The position numbers and the translations under genes are program-made. From NCBI GenBank assembly GCA_947626565.1, contig CANQSQ010000002.1:27259-91258 (forward strand): a stretch of 64,000 bases of DNA, read 5' to 3'. Origin of the DNA: an uncultured Bacilli bacterium (GTDB lineage: Bacteria > Bacillota_I > Bacilli_A > RF39 > UBA660). Below, piece after piece: positions 60,444 through 64,000 of this stretch. The notes beneath the pieces were generated by a model. That model was not told where the DNA came from. It was given only the letters and a program-made list of their open reading frames with translations, and did not search any database. Within the stretch, counting starts at the first letter, position 1. Each line of letters opens with the position of its first letter.

Positions 60444-62249
60444 ATGCCAAATGGTACATATGATTTAGTTGATAGAGACTATGGAGTAGTAAACAGTCCA
60501 AAAAATCTTAGAAGTATTAGATTTAAAAGTGAAACTTTTCGCAGAATAACTGGTTTTTGGAATAAGTTTAGAATTGGACATTATCAAAGAAAAATGGAAA
60601 AAGCGACTAATGAATTTAAAAATATGGAGTTTTCAACGGCAACTTCTTCAGAGACTATGGAAAAGAAGATTATGAAGAAAGCTAGAGCAGTTGCTAAAAT
60701 TGAAGAAAAATTGAGTATTCTTCATAATATTCCTGTTTCTATTGATTACGTAGAAAGTAGAGCTATTAAGTTAAAGAATAATATGATGAATAATCTAGTA
60801 TTTAATTCTAATAATGCTTATTCAGTTCCTGATGAAGTTAAAGATGAGTTGTTTACAACTACTAATACAGAAAAAGAAACTCCAGATACGGAAAAAGAAG
60901 TAGAAAATAAAGATGAAAATATTGATCAGGTAATGGAAGATGAAGAAAAGAAATTAGCTGATGAAGTTAAAAAAATAGTAGATAATGAAAAAGAAGAAGT
61001 CGCTAAAGAAGAAGTAAAAGAACCGGTTGATGATAATGATAAAAATGTTCGTGATGATATCATTGTTGTTCCAGAAAGAGAAGTTAGAGAAGTTTTAGAT
61101 AAAGAATTCTCTAAACAGGAAGAAAATTATAAGAAGCAAGAGGAAAACAAAGATGTAGAGAAAATTGAAAATGCAGAACCAGAAGCACCTCAAAATGATG
61201 AACATAATACTACACAAATGGAAGATATCGATAGAGAAGAAATAAAAAGAGCTGTTGAAGATGCAATGAGAGATGTTAAAATTTCTAAGAATGGCGCTAC
61301 TTCAGCTAAGATTGAAAAATATGTTAATCCTAAAGATAATACTTATGTAAGAGATGATGGCACTTATCGTTTAAGACGTGAAGATATTGATGAAGATTTC
61401 AGGATAACAAAGATTAATGAATTTAAAAATAACATTCCTAAAATAAATCCAAAAGATGTATTTAGACCAGTTGATTCACCTGAAGTTGGAGATGGTGAAG
61501 AAGCTATAGAGGAAAATATTGATGAGGTTCCAGAAGAAGTAGCTTTAGAACAACCAGAAAATAATGAAGTTGAAGAGGTTGTTGAAGAAGCTAATAATGA
61601 TGAAGTTGTAGAGACTCGAGAAGATAATATGAATGAGGAAGAAGTTGAAGAAGCAGCTGAAGTTCAAGAGGATAATGTGAACGAGGAAAATGTTGAGGAA
61701 GTAGCTGAAGTTCAAGAAGATGATATGAACGAGGAAAATGTTGAAGAAGCAGCTGAAGTTCAAGAAGATGATATGAACGAGGAAAATGTTGAGGAAGTAG
61801 CTGAAGTTCAAGAAGATGATATGAACGAGGAAAGCGTTGAAGAGGAAGCAGAAAATGAAACTACTTCAGAAGAAGAAATGGAAGAATCTACACACTTTAA
61901 TTATGATGAAGATTCAGTAAAGAATTTAACAGAAGCAATAGATAGAGCAGGAACAAAAGATGATATCCAGGCTTTATTGAATAGAGTAAAGAAATTAAAA
62001 GAAAAACAAGATGAATCTAAGCGTTTAGCAGAGGAAGCAAGACTTAGAAAACTTGAGTCTGAAAAAGCAAAAGAAAACGCTCTTAATAAATTACGTGATT
62101 ATGAGAGTGCTTTAAATGAGGACTTAGGCTTTAATCGTCGAGCTGCTGAAGAAGATAGGAAAAAGGCTGAGTCTAATGAAGAATTGATTGAAGAGATGTT
62201 AAAGATGATTCAACCAGAAGCAAAACCTGATTCTATTAGAACAAAGTAA
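60444..62249 (+). CDS. Long acidic repeat protein with coiled-coil end
   Basis: The protein has 601 residues from ATG 60444 (TGGAGG before it). A basic N-terminal part (about 1-120) with many Lys and Arg and no membrane helix is followed by Glu/Asp/Lys-rich sequence, a block of 16-residue repeats (about 395-465) and a C-terminal coiled coil (about 485-585). The start, MPNGTYDLVDRDYGVV, is not from a family I know. It looks cytoplasmic, perhaps a scaffold. Codon use in the repeats follows the neighbours, so transfer is not suggested. Confidence 0.7.
   Translation: MPNGTYDLVDRDYGVVNSPKNLRSIRFKSETFRRITGFWNKFRIGHYQRKMEKATNEFKNMEFSTATSSETMEKKIMKKARAVAKIEEKLSILHNIPVSIDYVESRAIKLKNNMMNNLVFNSNNAYSVPDEVKDELFTTTNTEKETPDTEKEVENKDENIDQVMEDEEKKLADEVKKIVDNEKEEVAKEEVKEPVDDNDKNVRDDIIVVPEREVREVLDKEFSKQEENYKKQEENKDVEKIENAEPEAPQNDEHNTTQMEDIDREEIKRAVEDAMRDVKISKNGATSAKIEKYVNPKDNTYVRDDGTYRLRREDIDEDFRITKINEFKNNIPKINPKDVFRPVDSPEVGDGEEAIEENIDEVPEEVALEQPENNEVEEVVEEANNDEVVETREDNMNEEEVEEAAEVQEDNVNEENVEEVAEVQEDDMNEENVEEAAEVQEDDMNEENVEEVAEVQEDDMNEESVEEEAENETTSEEEMEESTHFNYDEDSVKNLTEAIDRAGTKDDIQALLNRVKKLKEKQDESKRLAEEARLRKLESEKAKENALNKLRDYESALNEDLGFNRRAAEEDRKKAESNEELIEEMLKMIQPEAKPDSIRTK
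61626..61850 (+). repeat. 48-bp tandem repeats in the acidic protein gene
   Basis: Four full copies (61626, 61674, 61722 and 61770) and part of a fifth (61818) encode units like MNEENVEEVAEVQEDD. Units alternate between GAAGCAGCT and GAAGTAGCT (Glu-Ala-Ala or Glu-Val-Ala), so the array grew by doubling of a two-unit block. Confidence 0.9.
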
Positions 62250-62275
62250 AACTTGAAAAGAGTTTTACTTTTTTT
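62246..62275 (+). terminator. Intrinsic terminator after the acidic protein gene
   Basis: Stem GTAAAACT (62246-62253, includes the stop codon) / AGTTTTAC (62261-62268), 7-base loop, seven T. Confidence 0.85.
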
Positions 62276-62321
62276 GGCAAAAAAGCACTTGATAGACCAT
62301 ATAATTTAGTAGTGATTATAT

Positions 62322-63170
62322 ATGAAAAATACGATATTATACAATTATAATTTAAATGATATTTCAATTACAATTGTAAAAAATAATGCCTTGGTAAAAG
62401 ATAAAGAAGAAATGTATTTATTTCAGAAAGTGGAAGACGCTAAAGAAGTAGAAAAACAGTATAATTTAACTAAAAATAATAAAGATTATTTTACTTTTGT
62501 AATTAATAAAGAAAAGTCTATTTTTACTAAATATAAAGATGCGTATTATGTGTTGTTACAGATAAAAGAACATAATAAATTTGAAGAAAAATTATTAAAT
62601 CCTCCTAAGGTTCAAACGGATGAGATAAGGAAGAGTTGGATTGATTTATGGATGGAAAAGGGAGATTTTATTGAATATCAGATGATGCATATAAGTGGTA
62701 AATATAAAAGTATTGATGAAAGTGTTGATTATTATATTGGCTTGTTAGAGGTAGCCATTGCTTATTTAAAATATAATATAAAAAAACAAGATAATGTTAA
62801 TTATTTAGTACATAAAAGAATTAATAAGAAAGATTTTTTTAATCCTCTTAATGTAACTATTGATGTAAAAGAGAGGGATATTGCTGGATATTTAAAATAT
62901 TTATTTTTAAATGATCAATATAAAGAAGATGACATAAAAAAATTTTTAAGGTCTTTAAATTTAGACAAAGAAAGTAGGATTAGATTATTAGCAAGAATGT
63001 TGTATCCAAGTCATTATTTTGATTTATATGATAAGGTAGTTAGCGGAGAAGAAGATGAAGAAATAATAAAAAAAGTAGTCATAAGGACTACAGAATATGA
63101 AAATTATTTAAAAATTATTTTTGATAGTTTAAATCAAAAGAAGGATTTACCTTATATTCATTTTCTTTAA
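62322..63170 (+). CDS. yutH: YutH-like spore coat protein (CotS family)
   Basis: The protein has 282 residues. The core TDEIRKSWIDLWMEKGDFIEYQM and the end RIRLLARMLYPSHYFDLYDKV resemble YutH from Bacillus, a CotS-like spore protein with a degenerate kinase fold. In Bacillus yutH is beside the NifU-like yutI, and a NifU-like gene faces this one here with a 4-base overlap of ends. TATAAT at 62300-62305 is close to the ATG and lacks a -35 box, so it may serve a sporulation sigma factor. Confidence 0.68.
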   Translation: MKNTILYNYNLNDISITIVKNNALVKDKEEMYLFQKVEDAKEVEKQYNLTKNNKDYFTFVINKEKSIFTKYKDAYYVLLQIKEHNKFEEKLLNPPKVQTDEIRKSWIDLWMEKGDFIEYQMMHISGKYKSIDESVDYYIGLLEVAIAYLKYNIKKQDNVNYLVHKRINKKDFFNPLNVTIDVKERDIAGYLKYLFLNDQYKEDDIKKFLRSLNLDKESRIRLLARMLYPSHYFDLYDKVVSGEEDEEIIKKVVIRTTEYENYLKIIFDSLNQKKDLPYIHFL

Positions 63171-63406
63171 TCATCTACGTTGACAACTTCTTTAACTTCA
63201 GGTATTTCGTTGACAATAAATTCTTCTATGCCATCTTTTAAAGTAATATCAATCATAGCACAGTCTTTGCAGGCACCTGTAAGTCTTACGTAAACGATGT
63301 TATTTTCATATTTGACAAATTCTAGATTGCCACCATCATTTATTAAGAAAGGGCGTAATTTGTCAATTAAAGCACGGATTTTTAATTCAATGTCATTATC
63401 AGTCAT
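63167..63406 (-). CDS. NifU-like iron-sulfur scaffold protein
   Basis: The protein has 79 residues from ATG 63406 (GGTGAT before it); a longer frame from 63451 overlaps the promoter. It is the C-terminal NifU domain alone, with ALIDKLRPFLINDGGNLEFV and the cluster-binding Cys pair in GACKDCAMIDITLKDGIE. Such Nfu proteins carry [Fe-S] clusters to client proteins. The gene is on the minus strand with a divergent promoter shared with the S1 gene. Confidence 0.9.
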   Translation of the reverse strand: MTDNDIELKIRALIDKLRPFLINDGGNLEFVKYENNIVYVRLTGACKDCAMIDITLKDGIEEFIVNEIPEVKEVVNVDD

Positions 63407-63422
63407 TCTAATCACCATGGTT

Positions 63423-63451
63423 ATTATAACATTAAATTTCTTGTTATTCAA
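63423..63451 (-). promoter_or_regulatory. Promoter of the NifU-like gene
   Basis: On the minus strand TTGAAT (63446-63451), 17 bases, TATAAT (63423-63428). It overlaps the plus-strand promoter at its -35 box. Confidence 0.75.
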
Positions 63452-63469
63452 TTTATTTAATGATATAAT
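63441..63469 (+). promoter_or_regulatory. Promoter of the S1-domain gene
   Basis: TTGTTA (63441-63446), 17 bases, extended TGA-TATAAT (63461-63469). Base 63446 belongs to the -35 boxes of both divergent promoters. Confidence 0.78.
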
Positions 63470-63489
63470 TAGCGAAGAGGGTGTATGTG

Positions 63490-63855
63490 ATGAATTATAA
63501 AAAAGGTGACATTATAACCGTAGTAGTAACGGGAATTGAAAAGTATGGAATTTTTATTAATACAGAAGATGGTTTTAGTGGACTTATCCATATATCGGAA
63601 ATTTCTAATACATTTGTAAAGAATGTTAATGATTATGCTACTGTTGGAGAAACTATTAAAGCAAGAATATTAGATATAGATGAGAAAAAACGACTTTTGA
63701 AATTAAGTGTTAAAGATTTTGATTATCGAATTACAAAGAAAAAAAGAACTAAAATTGTAGAAACAAAGAGTGGATTTACTAATTTGAAAAAACAATTAAA
63801 TGTTTGGATTTTAGAGAAGATGGAAGAAATTAATAAAGAAAATGCAAAAAATTGA
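63490..63855 (+). CDS. S1-domain RNA-binding protein (YugI/CvfD-like)
   Basis: The protein has 121 residues from ATG 63490 (GAGGGTG before it; a GTG at 63481 lies inside this site). One S1 domain (about 1-72) has GDIITVVVTGIEKYGIFI, GFSGLIHISEIS and RILDIDEKKRLLKLS. A basic, helical end follows. Small S1 proteins of this kind bind RNA or ribosomes and act in general stress or post-transcriptional control. It comes before a tRNA gene. Confidence 0.85.
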   Translation: MNYKKGDIITVVVTGIEKYGIFINTEDGFSGLIHISEISNTFVKNVNDYATVGETIKARILDIDEKKRLLKLSVKDFDYRITKKKRTKIVETKSGFTNLKKQLNVWILEKMEEINKENAKN

Positions 63856-63874
63856 AAAAAAAAAGCTTTTTTTA
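63855..63874. terminator. A/T-run terminator before tRNA-Val
   Basis: A symmetrical run of A, GC, then T (63858-63873) directly follows the S1 gene. As RNA it can form an A-T stem with a short loop and a T tail; weak but well placed. Confidence 0.5.
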
Positions 63875-63903
63875 TTGACTAATTTATTATAATTTGGTAT
63901 ATT
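63875..63903 (+). promoter_or_regulatory. Promoter of tRNA-Val
   Basis: TTGACT (63875-63880), 17 bases, TATATT (63898-63903), 25 bases before the tRNA. Confidence 0.7.
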
Positions 63904-63928
63904 TAGTACTGTCAACTGATTTGATTTT

Positions 63929-64000
63929 GGGCGATTAGCTCAGTTGGTTAGAGCACCTGCCTTACAAGCAGGGGGTCACAGGTTCGAGTCCTATATCGCC
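63929..64000 (+). tRNA. tRNA-Val (anticodon TAC), 3' end cut by the window
   Basis: The acceptor GGGCGAT (63929-63935) pairs with ATCGCC at 63995-64000, whose last base is outside. The D arm AGCTCAGTTGGTTAGAGC is normal. The anticodon stem CCTGC/GCAGG encloses CTTACAA with TAC at 63963-63965. The T arm has TTCGAGT as its loop, but its stem has one C-A mismatch (63979 with 63993). Confidence 0.95.

Noticed and set aside
61545..61811. Minus-strand 88-residue frame opposite the acidic repeats
   Set aside because: It is a shadow of the Glu-rich plus-strand repeat and codes only Phe/Leu/Ile-rich repeats.
1..64000. CRISPR arrays, rRNA genes or insertion sequences
   Set aside because: I looked for regularly spaced repeats, rRNA stretches and transposase motifs and found none; the tandem repeats seen are inside coding regions.

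Overview
The window is very AT-rich, dense and almost entirely plus-strand. It reads as the chromosome of an anaerobic, probably spore-forming low-GC Firmicute, most likely a gut Bacilli lineage related to RF39/Erysipelotrichales. Signs of this are a sigma-G orthologue, YunB, YlmC/YmxH, SpoVID-like, YsxE-like and YutH-like spore genes, an [FeFe]-hydrogenase and a rubrerythrin. TGA is a true stop (for example at 12343, 15374 and 56802), so the code is standard and not the Mycoplasma code.

Region 1 (1-24071) is one large plus-strand cell-envelope locus. It holds a truncated surface protein, a class B sortase and a 992-residue Cys-rich surface protein. Next come Tad/Flp-pilus type parts: CpaB-like, CpaF ATPase, TadB, TadC, a 54-residue Flp-like pilin too short for most ORF callers, a TadE-like pseudopilin and a TadZ-like pseudo-ATPase. 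These are followed by conjugation-type T4SS parts: two VirB2-like proteins, VirB6-like, PrgI/VirB3-like, a VirB4 split over two genes, a membrane SpoIID-C39 wall hydrolase and a VirD4 coupling protein. Internal promoters and terminators divide it. No relaxase, integrase or transposase is present. This Tad/T4SS hybrid is the most interesting system in the window.

Region 2 (24098-32671) carries a rhodanese, a VTT-domain membrane protein, RmuC, a VWA surface protein, a YjbA-like gene facing trpS tail to tail (neighbours also in Bacillus), a guanylate-kinase-like gene and an HhH-like protein. Region 3 (32679-37947) is an Asn-type T-box followed by gatC-gatA-gatB-aspS, the set needed for indirect Asn-tRNA synthesis. 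Region 4 (37946-44487) is a surface-protein island: a 1208-residue VWA/SpaA-like protein with an NPxTxD-type sorting signal, an XRE regulator and a 712-residue surface protein. A 65-bp repeat with an 18-bp operator-like palindrome precedes both the first surface gene and the regulator.

Region 5 (44552-51696) is tig, lon, two tandem paralogues of unknown function, a SpoVID-like LysM protein and a YsxE-like protein, a reduced form of the Bacillus tig-clpX-lon-hem-spoVID-ysxE order. Region 6 (51747-57398) holds the hydrogenase, rubrerythrin, small membrane proteins and a U32 peptidase. Region 7 (57416-64000) holds trmL, sigG (with its ribosome site inside a terminator-like hairpin), ymxH, yunB, yutD, a DUF1292 protein, an acidic repeat protein, yutH, a NifU-like gene, an S1-domain protein and a tRNA-Val cut by the window edge.
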